In this document: piece by piece, positions 1 to 6,659 of the stretch
How positions within the stretch are numbered: the stretch's first letter is position 1
Layout: each line of letters begins with the position of its first letter
Assembly (NCBI GenBank): GCA_000335735.1
Contig: AMYY01000027.1
Span: 1 to 36,249, forward strand
DNA: 36,249 nt
Direction of reading: 5' to 3'
Source of the DNA: an alpha proteobacterium L41A
Lineage (GTDB): Bacteria > Pseudomonadota > Alphaproteobacteria > Caulobacterales > Caulobacteraceae
Program-made: the position numbers and the translations under genes
The notes under the pieces: generated by a model
The model's input: the letters and a program-made list of their open reading frames with translations, nothing else
The model's database searches: none
What the model was told of the DNA's origin: nothing

Positions 1-1
1 G

Positions 2-175
2 ACCTACGACCCCGTTGCCTATCGGAGCCGCAACGCCGTCGAACGGATGTTCTGCCGCATCAAGGACTTCCGGCGCATCGCAACCCGATACGACAAACGG
101 GCAGACAACTTCCTGTCCGCCGTCCTTATCGCCGCCGTCATCACTTGGTGGATGCCGATTGAGTCCGGAGCCTAG
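2..175 (+). CDS. IS5-family transposase, C-terminal fragment (cut by window start)
   Basis: The reading frame is open from the left edge and ends at the TAG at 173-175, giving about 57 residues. It carries the IS5/IS4-type DDE end: the catalytic Glu lies in RNAVERMF, a Lys follows seven residues later, and then comes the typical RRIATRYDK stretch. The tail (SAVLIAAVITWW) is the usual hydrophobic IS5 C-terminus. The protein would cut and join the ends of its own insertion sequence. The last 15 bases before the stop (around 158-172) are GC-rich and look like a terminal inverted repeat, but the left end needed for comparison lies outside the window. The TAG stop overlaps the stop codon of the facing mmcB gene on the palindrome CTAG. 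Family assignment is firm; the exact IS name is unknown. Confidence 0.8.
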   Translation, partial: TYDPVAYRSRNAVERMFCRIKDFRRIATRYDKRADNFLSAVLIAAVITWWMPIESGA

Positions 176-615
176 TCCCGCAAGGTCCGCATCGCGCCCA
201 GCCGGGCGAAAGCCAGCGTCAGCGCCTTGCGGCGGGCGGGCGCCAAGCCGATCACCGGCGCGTCTCGCACGACCGCCCCGCCGAAACCGTCTGCAACGAT
301 CAGGCCCGGTTCTTCGGGAAGGATGTCCTGCGGAAACTCGGGCGCGACGGCGAAGAAGAAGGCGTCGCAGAACGGCCCGTACTCATGCCATTTGCGGTCG
401 ACGCGATAGTCCTCGACGCCCGACTTGACCTCGCAGATGGCGATGTCGCCCTTGCGCCCGATCGCCATGACATCGGCGCGGCGGCCGTTGGGCAGGCAGA
501 CTTCCAGAAGCGGCGCATACCCCATGTCCATCATCAACCGCGCCGCGCCACGCGTTACCGAAAGGGTGGTCTCGGGACGGCTGAAGACGAGTTCGAGATG
601 GGCGACGGCGGACAT
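172..615 (-). CDS. mmcB: MmcB family DNA repair protein
   Basis: This is a 147-residue protein of the MmcB family (formerly a DUF), a small PD-(D/E)XK-fold putative nuclease. In Caulobacter the gene is SOS-induced and contributes to mitomycin C resistance. Visible nuclease residues are Asp48 in GRRADV and Glu62-x-Lys64 in ICEVKS, followed by the family-typical DRKWHEYGPFCDAFFFAV and LIVADGFGGAVVRDAP blocks. Length matches the family. The start at 615 gives the full domain, although only a weak, distant ribosome binding site is visible. A GTTC-N7-GTTC LexA box lies at 629-643, directly upstream. The gene ends at a TAG that overlaps the stop of the neighbouring transposase, so an IS may have inserted exactly at its 3' end. 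Family identification is strong; enzymatic activity is inferred. Confidence 0.9.
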   Translation of the reverse strand: MSAVAHLELVFSRPETTLSVTRGAARLMMDMGYAPLLEVCLPNGRRADVMAIGRKGDIAICEVKSGVEDYRVDRKWHEYGPFCDAFFFAVAPEFPQDILPEEPGLIVADGFGGAVVRDAPVIGLAPARRKALTLAFARLGAMRTLRD

Positions 616-628
616 GCAGACAGCTTAT

Positions 629-643
629 GTTCCGCCTACGTTC
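629..643 (-). promoter_or_regulatory. LexA (SOS) box upstream of mmcB
   Basis: The sequence reads GTTC, seven bases, GTTC, a perfect match to the direct-repeat LexA box of alphaproteobacteria. It lies 14 bases from the mmcB start codon, where bound repressor would block transcription initiation. SOS control of mmcB is known in Caulobacter, so position and gene agree. Confidence 0.8.
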
Positions 644-645
644 CT

Positions 646-672
646 ATCGCAAGCGGCGCCTTAGAGGCCGGT
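646..672. repeat. Duplication-unit end repeat, copy A
   Basis: These 27 bases are identical to 1325-1351. They span the last four codons and stop of the lipocalin plus 15 bases beyond it. Identity past the stop shows that the tandem duplication reached outside the coding region. Confidence 0.8.
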
Positions 673-1182
673 TCGGACCAAATCGCTTGTGCTGAAGCCC
701 AGGGCACGAACGTGAGCTAGAATTTGGTCGCGTTCGGCCTGAGATGCATTCTGATCGCGATGCCAGACCCACCAATTCGACTTGTCAGGAAGACCCATGA
801 TAGCCCAGCTGTAGTCCGGCGCGTGATCCCAGACGCGATAGCTGTCGCCCGCCAAACGGCCCACGCTGATGCCATTCCGGCTGAACGTGAACTTGGCGTT
901 GGTGGACGTGTTGGTGACACGGGCGTTCCTGCGTAGCGTTTCAACACCGCCGTCGTCGCTTCTGGTGCATCTGACGGCCATAGAATATCGATCGTCGCCA
1001 AAGCTCGGGTTGAAGTCGATCTGTTTGCGACTGCAGTCCTTCTGGACGTCGTTCTGACTGCGTTCGATCTCGAACCAACGCCCGTCGAACCGACCTAGAT
1101 CGACGCTTTGCGACTGGGCGAACGCGGTGGCGGGAATGAGTGACAAGACCGCGGAGGCGGCGATCAGGCTGGCGCGTATCAT
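661..1182 (-). CDS. Secreted lipocalin family protein, copy 1
   Basis: This 173-residue protein has a signal peptide ending near AFAQ, then the lipocalin signature GRWFEIER. A second conserved block, DYSWAIMGLPDKSNWWVWHR, matches the Blc-type motif that closes the beta barrel. Such proteins bind lipids or other hydrophobic ligands in the periplasm or outer membrane, but the ligand here is unknown. There is no lipobox cysteine, so it is probably soluble. An ATG at 1188 is possible. I chose 1182 because the GAGGAT ribosome binding site at 1189-1194 then sits six bases away, exactly as in copy 2. It lies downstream of copy 2 on the same strand, and the pair is clearly a tandem duplication. By eye it is less GC-rich than copy 2. 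Confidence 0.85.
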   Translation of the reverse strand: MIRASLIAASAVLSLIPATAFAQSQSVDLGRFDGRWFEIERSQNDVQKDCSRKQIDFNPSFGDDRYSMAVRCTRSDDGGVETLRRNARVTNTSTNAKFTFSRNGISVGRLAGDSYRVWDHAPDYSWAIMGLPDKSNWWVWHRDQNASQAERDQILAHVRALGFSTSDLVRTGL

Positions 1183-1324
1183 CGACATATCCTCGTTCAG
1201 TTTGAGCGAGTAGCCTAGCGTACATACTGGTGGTTGTCGCCAACGATTATGCGCTCAGTACACACGCAACACTTATCTGCGGATGGATGGTGTGATGTCT
1301 TGAGCGCTGCGGCAGACTGCTCTC

Positions 1325-1351
1325 ATCGCAAGCGGCGCCTTAGAGGCCGGT
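1325..1351. repeat. Duplication-unit end repeat, copy B
   Basis: These 27 bases are identical to 646-672 and sit at the same place relative to the second lipocalin gene. The matching upstream edge is seen at 1188-1203 and 1870-1885, where 15 of 16 bases agree. Confidence 0.8.
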
Positions 1352-1864
1352 GTGGACCAGTCGGCCGGTGCTGAAGCCCAAGGCGCGGACGCGGCTCAGA
1401 ATGCGGTCGCGCTCACCCTGCGAGGCATTCTGGTTGCGGTGCCAGATCCACCAGTTCGACTTGTCCGGCAGACCCATGATGGCCCAGCTGTAGTCCGGGG
1501 CATGGTCGTAGACCCAGTAGTTCTGGCCCGCCAGACCGCCGAAGCTGAGCAGGCCGGTCAGGCTGAACCGGAACTTCGCATTGGTCGTGGTGTCGGTGAC
1601 GCGGGCGTTGGCGCGCAGCGTCTCGACCTTGCCATCGGCGCGCCGGACGCAGGTGACGGTGATGGCGTAGCGGTCGGCCGCGCCCTGCGGCGTGAAGTCG
1701 ATCTGCGCCCGGCTGCAGTCCTTCTGGACGTTGTTGTGATTGCGCTCGATCTCGAACCACCGGCCGTCGAAGCGGTTCAGATCGACGTTCGACGCCTGGG
1801 CGAAGGCCAATGACGGCAAGGCGGCGAAGGCGATGGAGGCGGCGATCAGGCTGGCGCGGAACAT
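1340..1864 (-). CDS. Secreted lipocalin family protein, copy 2
   Basis: This 174-residue paralogue of the neighbouring lipocalin is roughly 60-70% identical by eye. Signal peptide residues 1-23 end at FAQ. The lipocalin GRWFEIER motif is at about 34-41 and the DYSWAIMGLPDKSNWWIWHR block lies in the C-terminal third. Two cysteines near residues 50 and 72 are conserved in both copies and could form a disulfide. The start at 1864 has GAGGAT six bases upstream. Its leader (1870-1885) and the 15 bases after its stop (1325-1339) are nearly or fully identical to the matching flanks of copy 1, which marks the ends of the duplicated unit. Function is presumably carriage of a hydrophobic ligand in the envelope; the ligand is not predictable. 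Confidence 0.87.
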   Translation of the reverse strand: MFRASLIAASIAFAALPSLAFAQASNVDLNRFDGRWFEIERNHNNVQKDCSRAQIDFTPQGAADRYAITVTCVRRADGKVETLRANARVTDTTTNAKFRFSLTGLLSFGGLAGQNYWVYDHAPDYSWAIMGLPDKSNWWIWHRNQNASQGERDRILSRVRALGFSTGRLVHTGL

Positions 1865-1922
1865 GGGCGTATCCTCGTTCGGTTTGGAAGGGATACGATG
1901 CGCCGACGCGTTCGGTTGTAGG

Positions 1923-2507
1923 TCAGCGATTCAGGCGCGTCCGATTGATCGCCCATTCGTCGCGGGTCTGACCCCACAGATCGATGGCGATGTCCTGGAG
2001 GGGTTCGGGAAGGAAGCCCGGCCCGCGATTATACGAACCCAGCCGTGTCGCGACCGCCGCCGAGGGCAGGTTTTCGGGCGCGATGCAGTGGATCACGTCT
2101 TCCCAGCCCAGCACCTCGAAGGCGTAGTCCATCGCGGCTGCGGCCGCTTCGACGGCATAGCCCTTGCCGGTGGCGTCGCGATGCAGACTCCAGCCGACCT
2201 CGCGGCCCGGCCAGCCATAGGGGTGAAGCGGCCCGATGCGGCCGATCCACTGGCCGGTCTCCTTTTCCAGGATGGAGAACATGCCCTCTCCCGTCAGGGC
2301 CCACATCCCCGCGACGGTGCAGATCAGACGCCAGACCTGGGGCGCGGGCTGAACCCCGCCGATGAAGCGGGCGGTCTCGGGATCGGCCATGAACGCGGCC
2401 CAGCGCGGAAAGTCCTCAACCGCCGGCGGACGCAGGATCAGCCGCTCGGTCTCCAGCGTCGGCCCCAAGGTCACGTGGGGCGGCACGGCGTAGGCTGCAG
2501 TGGTCAC
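1923..2507 (-). CDS. GNAT family N-acetyltransferase (RimJ/RimL type)
   Basis: This 194-residue protein is of the acetyltransferase_3 type. It opens with TLETERLILRPPAVEDFPRW, the usual first strand and helix of RimJ/RimL-like enzymes. It continues through a GREVGWSLHRDATGKGYAVEAAAAAMDYAF segment, which holds the acetyl-CoA binding loop between strand 4 and helix 3 (TGKGYA stands in for the Q/RxxGxG/A motif). Then comes a HCIAPENLPSAAVATRLG segment, the common asparagine-dependent C-terminal motif. It should transfer an acetyl group from acetyl-CoA to an amine; the substrate is unknown. The start is GTG at 2507, overlapping the stop of thpR by four bases (GTGA), so the two genes are translationally coupled. 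Family call is firm. Confidence 0.88.
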   Translation of the reverse strand: MTTAAYAVPPHVTLGPTLETERLILRPPAVEDFPRWAAFMADPETARFIGGVQPAPQVWRLICTVAGMWALTGEGMFSILEKETGQWIGRIGPLHPYGWPGREVGWSLHRDATGKGYAVEAAAAAMDYAFEVLGWEDVIHCIAPENLPSAAVATRLGSYNRGPGFLPEPLQDIAIDLWGQTRDEWAINRTRLNR

Positions 2508-3043
2508 AGCAGATACTCCCGCTCCAGTTCGTAATGGCTGCCGCTGTCGGTCAGGACGCTGGAATACAGGCCGAAGCGATCGATACGGATCGGCGGTGAA
2601 TGCAGCAGATTATGCCCCGACACCCAGGCGCCGAGCCGGTCGGGATTGGTCTGGGTCTTCAGATAGGCCAGGGTCACATGCGGTTTGTAGGCGCGCGCCT
2701 CCATGCCGATCCCGGCGCGTTCTCCGGCAGCCTTGCAGCGGCCGGCCAGAACCGACAGGCGCTCATTAGGCGTTTCGACCCCGGCCCACAGCGTATGGCT
2801 GCGGTGGTCGTCGCCGAAACAGCCGACGCCCTTCAGCGCGATCTCGAACGGGCCGCCCGTCACGCGCGTCAGCTCCGACGCCAAATCGTCGGCGCGGCGT
2901 TCGTCGATCTCGCCATAGAAGGCGAGCGTAACGTGCAGGGCGTCCAGCGGGCGCCACCGTGCGCCGGGCAGGCCCGATTGCCGGCGTTTCAGCGTCTCTG
3001 CGACGTCGGGCGGCAGGGTCAGGGCGGTGAACAGACGAAGCAT
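2504..3043 (-). CDS. thpR: RNA 2',3'-cyclic phosphodiesterase (2'-5' RNA ligase family)
   Basis: This is a 179-residue member of the 2H phosphoesterase superfamily. The two HxT motifs, His37-Val-Thr39 and His122-Val-Thr124, are both intact and form the active site that opens 2',3'-cyclic phosphates to 2'-phosphates. The N-terminus MLRLFTALTLPPDV is characteristic of ThpR. A longer frame upstream to 3190 exists, but it would run into the divergent promoter region and lacks homology-like sequence, so the ATG at 3043 is chosen. It overlaps the downstream acetyltransferase by four bases and is divergent from the Bax-inhibitor gene, with about 130 bases between them. The physiological RNA substrate of bacterial ThpR is not settled. 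Confidence 0.9.
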   Translation of the reverse strand: MLRLFTALTLPPDVAETLKRRQSGLPGARWRPLDALHVTLAFYGEIDERRADDLASELTRVTGGPFEIALKGVGCFGDDHRSHTLWAGVETPNERLSVLAGRCKAAGERAGIGMEARAYKPHVTLAYLKTQTNPDRLGAWVSGHNLLHSPPIRIDRFGLYSSVLTDSGSHYELEREYLL

Positions 3044-3173
3044 GCGACCGAAGGTAGCGGCCGGAACACAAGCCTCCAAGTCCGGTTTTCCTTGCAGACA
3101 GGGCCCCGGCTCACGATATTCGAAGCCAGTGACCGGAGACGCCTCTCCGGCCAATCGGAGAAAGTTCGTCGCC

Positions 3174-3923
3174 ATGAGCGATTTCAACAACGGTTACGCC
3201 CGTCCTCTGCCGCAGACGGCCGACATGTCGGTCGACGCCGGCCTGCGCAGCTTCATGCTGGGCGTCTACAACAAGCTGGCCCTGGGCCTCGTGGTCGCCG
3301 GCGCCCTGGCCTATGTCACCGGCAATGTGCCGGCGGTGCAGCAGCTGCTGTTCGTCCAGACGGCGGACGGCCGGATCGGCCTGACTGTGCTGGGCATGAT
3401 CGTGCAGTTTTCGCCGCTGGTGATGCTGTTCGGCTCGATGTTCTTCATGAAGAACCCGACGGCCAAGGGCGTGAACATGCTCTACTGGGCCGTGGTCGCC
3501 ACGATCGGCGCGGGCCTCGGCATCCTGTTCCTGCGCTACACGGGCGGTTCGCTGGCCACCACCTTCCTGGTCACGGCGGCGGCGTTCGGCGGTCTGAGCC
3601 TGGTGGGCTATACGACCAAGAAGGACCTGACCGGCATGGGCACCTTCCTGATCATGGGCGTGATCGGCCTGATCATCGCCTCGATCGTGAACATGTTCCT
3701 GCAGTCCGGGACCTTCTATCTGATCATCTCGGGCCTGGGCGTGCTGATCTTCTCGGGTCTGATCGCCTACGACACCCAGCGTCTGAAGATGACCTACTAC
3801 GCCTTGGGTGGCGACCAGAACGCTATGGGCGTGGCCACGGGGTTCGGCGCTCTGAGCCTGTTCATCAACTTCGTGAACCTGTTCCAATTCCTGCTCGCCT
3901 TCATGGGCGGCAACCGGAACTGA
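3174..3923 (+). CDS. Bax inhibitor-1/YccA family membrane protein
   Basis: This is a 249-residue inner-membrane protein with about seven hydrophobic segments. After a short polar N-terminus with DAGLRSFMLGVYNKLALGL, the family's opening block, the helices follow one another with very short loops. The FYLIISGLGVLIFSGLIAYDTQRLKM block is the Bax inhibitor-1 signature with the conserved Asp near the C-terminal end. Homologues include YccA, a modulator of FtsH, and calcium-leak channels such as BsYetJ; the role here is inferred only at family level. The ATG at 3174 has GGAGAAAG upstream at a good distance, and the longer upstream frame is rejected. A near-perfect intrinsic terminator follows 23 bases after the stop, so it is a single-gene unit. 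Confidence 0.92.
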   Translation: MSDFNNGYARPLPQTADMSVDAGLRSFMLGVYNKLALGLVVAGALAYVTGNVPAVQQLLFVQTADGRIGLTVLGMIVQFSPLVMLFGSMFFMKNPTAKGVNMLYWAVVATIGAGLGILFLRYTGGSLATTFLVTAAAFGGLSLVGYTTKKDLTGMGTFLIMGVIGLIIASIVNMFLQSGTFYLIISGLGVLIFSGLIAYDTQRLKMTYYALGGDQNAMGVATGFGALSLFINFVNLFQFLLAFMGGNRN

Positions 3924-3946
3924 GGTCTGTCGAAAGACGGATATGG

Positions 3947-3974
3947 AAAGGGCCCCTCGAGGGGCCCTTTTTTA
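3947..3974 (+). terminator. Intrinsic terminator of the Bax-inhibitor gene
   Basis: A perfect 10-base-pair stem (AAAGGGCCCC / GGGGCCCTTT) with loop TCGA spans 3947-3970 and runs into a T tract. It separates this gene from the following hydrolase. The symmetrical A/T flanks would allow some function in both directions. Confidence 0.92.
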
Positions 3975-4035
3975 TCTCTCTCTGCATCCATTCGCGCGCT
4001 CCACAGCCTCCTGCGTAAAACGGCGAGGCTGATGC

Positions 4036-6003
4036 ATGATGTCTATGATGCGGCGTTTCGGGTGCGGCCTGGGGCTTGGGCTGCTCGTTCTGGCGGCGAC
4101 AGGCCAGGTTCAGGCCCGAGTGGAGAGCTCTGCGGCCGAAACACGATTGCCTAACGGCGTCGGCGTCGTGGCGCCATCGGCCTGGTCCGTGCGACGAGAG
4201 GCGTCGTCAATCATTCTGGAAACGCCCGAGCCGGGTTCGTTTCTCATCTTTACGGACACCAGCGGCGGGGATGCGGATCACGCCGTAGCCGCAGCGTGGG
4301 CGGCTCACGACAAGACTGCTCTGCCACAGCTCTCTGTGCGAGATCTGCCTTTGCGCGATGGTTGGGCGCAGATCAGAAGCTACGCCTATCGCGCTGAAGA
4401 AGGGCGAACAGCCTATGCGCGCGCCTATCGGGAGGGCGGCGACTGGACGATCGTTCTTTACGATATGGATGACGCCATTGCGGAAAAGCGCGATTCCCAG
4501 ATCGAGGTCGCGCTAGGTCGCCTCTTGCCCCCAGGCTATCGGCGCGAAAGCTTCGCAGGGCGCCAGGCTCATCGCCTCGACGCAACGCGGATCAAGGCTT
4601 TGACCGACCTCATCGAGACGGCCCGGGCCGACATCGACATCCCGGGTGTCGCGCTAGGGCTCGTGCAGGACGGCGAGGTCGTGTTCCAAGGTGGGTTCGG
4701 GGTCCGTGAGATTGGGCGGTCCGAAACCGTCGACGCCGACACCGCCTTCATGATCGGCTCGAACGGCAAGGCCCTGACGACCCTTCTGTTGGCGCGATTG
4801 GTTGAACGAGGACTGCTGGATTGGGACACGCCGGTGTCCTCAGTCTGGCCGGCCTTCAGGCTGGGCGACGCAGTCACCACGCGACAGGTGCGCGTTCGTC
4901 ATCTGGTGTGCGCCTGCACTGGACTGCCGAGACAGGACTACCCGTGGATATTCCAGGGCGACGAAGCCCAGGCGGCGACCGTGCTTGACTGGCTGTCGGC
5001 GATGAAGCCGACCAGCGACTTCGGGGAACTCTATCAATATTCCAACCTGATGGCGGCGGCGGGTGGCTATCTGGCGGCTCACATCCTGCATCCGGAAATG
5101 GAGTTGGGCGCGGCCTACGATCTGGCCATGCAGGATGAGGTTTTCGGCCCATTGGGTATGACGGAAACGACCTTCAATCAGGCGCGTGTGATGGCGGGCG
5201 ACCATGCCTCGCCCCATGCGCTCGACATCGACGGCGTACAGCGGGTCGCCGTGATGGGATTGAACGACGCCGGCGTCCCCTCTCGCCCGGATGGCGGGGA
5301 ATGGAGCACCGTGCGCGACATGCTGCGTTATGTGCAGATGGAACTGGCGCGAGGACGCTTGCCGGACGGACGGCGCTATATCGCCGAAGAGCCGCTTCTG
5401 GCGCGTCGCATCCCCCAAGTGGCGGAAGGCAGCGACGAATACTACGGCATGGGCCTGAAGATCGACGAAATCTGGGGTGTGCCCCTCGTTCATCACGGCG
5501 GAACCCAGTACGGATATCGGGCGGACATGATCTGGCTGCCGGATCAGAACGTGGGCGCGGTCATCTTGATCAATTCCGATTCAGGGGCGGCGTTGCGGGC
5601 GGTGTTCCGTCGTCGCCTTCTGGAGGTGCTTTTCGACGGCGAACCGCGCGCCGCAGCGGACCTCGAAAACTATGCGCGCAGGTTCAAGGCCAGTCTGGGT
5701 GAAGGGCGTCGGTCGATGACAGCACCTGCCGATTCCCAGGCTGCGTCACGACTGGCCGATCGCTATGTCAGCAAGGATTTGGGGCCGCTCACTGTCCATC
5801 GGCAAGACGCGTCGACTGTGTTTGACTTCGGTGGTTGGCGCAGCGAGATGGCCAGCCAAACCGACGACAATGGCGCGACCTCGTTCGTGTCGATCACGCC
5901 CGGCGCGGACGGCTATGTCTTCGAAGAACGCGCCGGCCCCAACGGTCGACAACTCGTCACGCGGGAGGGATCGTTCGCCTATGTCTTCGACGAGCTGAAA
6001 TGA
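4036..6003 (+). CDS. Secreted beta-lactamase-fold serine hydrolase with extra N-terminal domain
   Basis: This 655-residue protein has a signal peptide (residues 1 to about 27, ending VQA). The catalytic domain runs from about 185 to 535 and is of the class C beta-lactamase/EstB/D-aminopeptidase type. It has the SxxK motif Ser242-Asn-Gly-Lys245, the YxN motif Tyr335-Ser-Asn337 and the third motif His487-Gly-Gly489. It would hydrolyse an ester, amide or D-amino-acid bond in the periplasm; the substrate cannot be told. Residues 28-180 form an extra domain that I do not recognise, and 540-655 form a beta-rich tail common in this family. It starts at one of two adjacent ATGs (4036 or 4039). The gene stands alone after a terminator, and its stop directly abuts the convergent DUF2794 gene. 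Confidence 0.85.
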   Translation: MMSMMRRFGCGLGLGLLVLAATGQVQARVESSAAETRLPNGVGVVAPSAWSVRREASSIILETPEPGSFLIFTDTSGGDADHAVAAAWAAHDKTALPQLSVRDLPLRDGWAQIRSYAYRAEEGRTAYARAYREGGDWTIVLYDMDDAIAEKRDSQIEVALGRLLPPGYRRESFAGRQAHRLDATRIKALTDLIETARADIDIPGVALGLVQDGEVVFQGGFGVREIGRSETVDADTAFMIGSNGKALTTLLLARLVERGLLDWDTPVSSVWPAFRLGDAVTTRQVRVRHLVCACTGLPRQDYPWIFQGDEAQAATVLDWLSAMKPTSDFGELYQYSNLMAAAGGYLAAHILHPEMELGAAYDLAMQDEVFGPLGMTETTFNQARVMAGDHASPHALDIDGVQRVAVMGLNDAGVPSRPDGGEWSTVRDMLRYVQMELARGRLPDGRRYIAEEPLLARRIPQVAEGSDEYYGMGLKIDEIWGVPLVHHGGTQYGYRADMIWLPDQNVGAVILINSDSGAALRAVFRRRLLEVLFDGEPRAAADLENYARRFKASLGEGRRSMTAPADSQAASRLADRYVSKDLGPLTVHRQDASTVFDFGGWRSEMASQTDDNGATSFVSITPGADGYVFEERAGPNGRQLVTREGSFAYVFDELK

Positions 6004-6339
6004 TCACTCCACCACCTGAAACCGGCGGCCGTCGAAGACGCGCAGCACCTGGGCCAGGTCGCGGCCGCGTTTCAGGATCTGGCCGCCTTCGCCGATGACG
6101 GCCCACTGGCCCTGGCGGGTCTGGAGGGCAGGTCGCTTTTCGATGCGGTAGAGCGGGGCGTCGCCGCTGCGGCGAAAGACGGCGAACTCGGCGAAGTCCT
6201 TGTGGCCCACCATGGCGTAGTCGCGCCATTCGCCCTGTGCGACCATGCGGCCATAGACCCTGAGGATCGGATCCAGTTCGCGACGGTCGAAGAAGACGGG
6301 GCCGGGCGCCGGCGTCGTGTCGTGAGAGTTCAGGCTCAT
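6004..6339 (-). CDS. DUF2794 domain-containing protein
   Basis: This 111-residue soluble protein of unknown function is restricted largely to alphaproteobacteria. The core FFDRRELDPILRVYGRMV, WRDYAMVGHKD, APLYRIEKRP and GGQILKRGRDLAQVLRV is the whole DUF2794 domain. An upstream in-frame extension to 6459 is not family-like, so the ATG at 6339 is used, although no good ribosome binding site is visible. Its stop codon is immediately next to the stop of the convergent hydrolase, reading TGATCA at the junction. No enzymatic motif is apparent. Confidence 0.88.
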   Translation of the reverse strand: MSLNSHDTTPAPGPVFFDRRELDPILRVYGRMVAQGEWRDYAMVGHKDFAEFAVFRRSGDAPLYRIEKRPALQTRQGQWAVIGEGGQILKRGRDLAQVLRVFDGRRFQVVE

Positions 6340-6659
6340 AAGGTTCAACTTAGGCCGCTGGGGGCCCGACGCCAGAGGCGGCCAGGAAATCGACGCAGAC
6401 ACGAAATGGCCCCGTTTCGGTCCTTCGCCCGCCCGTATACGCAACGAAATATCGATCATCGGCTCGTCGGAGTTCGGAAGCGTCCCGGATCCTGAACAGC
6501 CCCCCCAGCCCCCCTGGATGTTTCCAGTTTACGGGCTCCGGCGGCCGATGCTTCCTCCAAGCGAGCGCCCGCCCTGCCTTTCCCCTCCCCCTCCCTGGCA
6601 AGGCGGGCGTTTCGCTGTCTGGAGCCCGCCAGACAGCGCCACGTCGGCGTTTGACCCGC
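6340..6659. other. Non-coding gap with one hairpin
   Basis: This 320-base stretch lies between DUF2794 and the DegP-like protease, both on the minus strand. It should hold the promoter of the DUF2794 gene and the terminator of the protease gene. The only clear structure is the hairpin at 6613-6638. No convincing small gene was found; the short frames here lack ribosome binding sites and recognisable sequence. Confidence 0.6.
6613..6638 (-). terminator. Hairpin downstream of the PDZ protease, no T tract
   Basis: A perfect 10-base-pair stem with a six-base loop (AGCCCG) lies 21 bases beyond the protease stop codon. It lacks a following T run on either strand. It may be a weak terminator or an mRNA 3'-end stabiliser. 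Confidence 0.45.

Noticed and set aside
3044..3190. Longer starts for thpR (3190) and the Bax-inhibitor gene (3027)
   Set aside because: The two extensions would overlap each other in a divergent gap, and neither resembles the family N-terminus.
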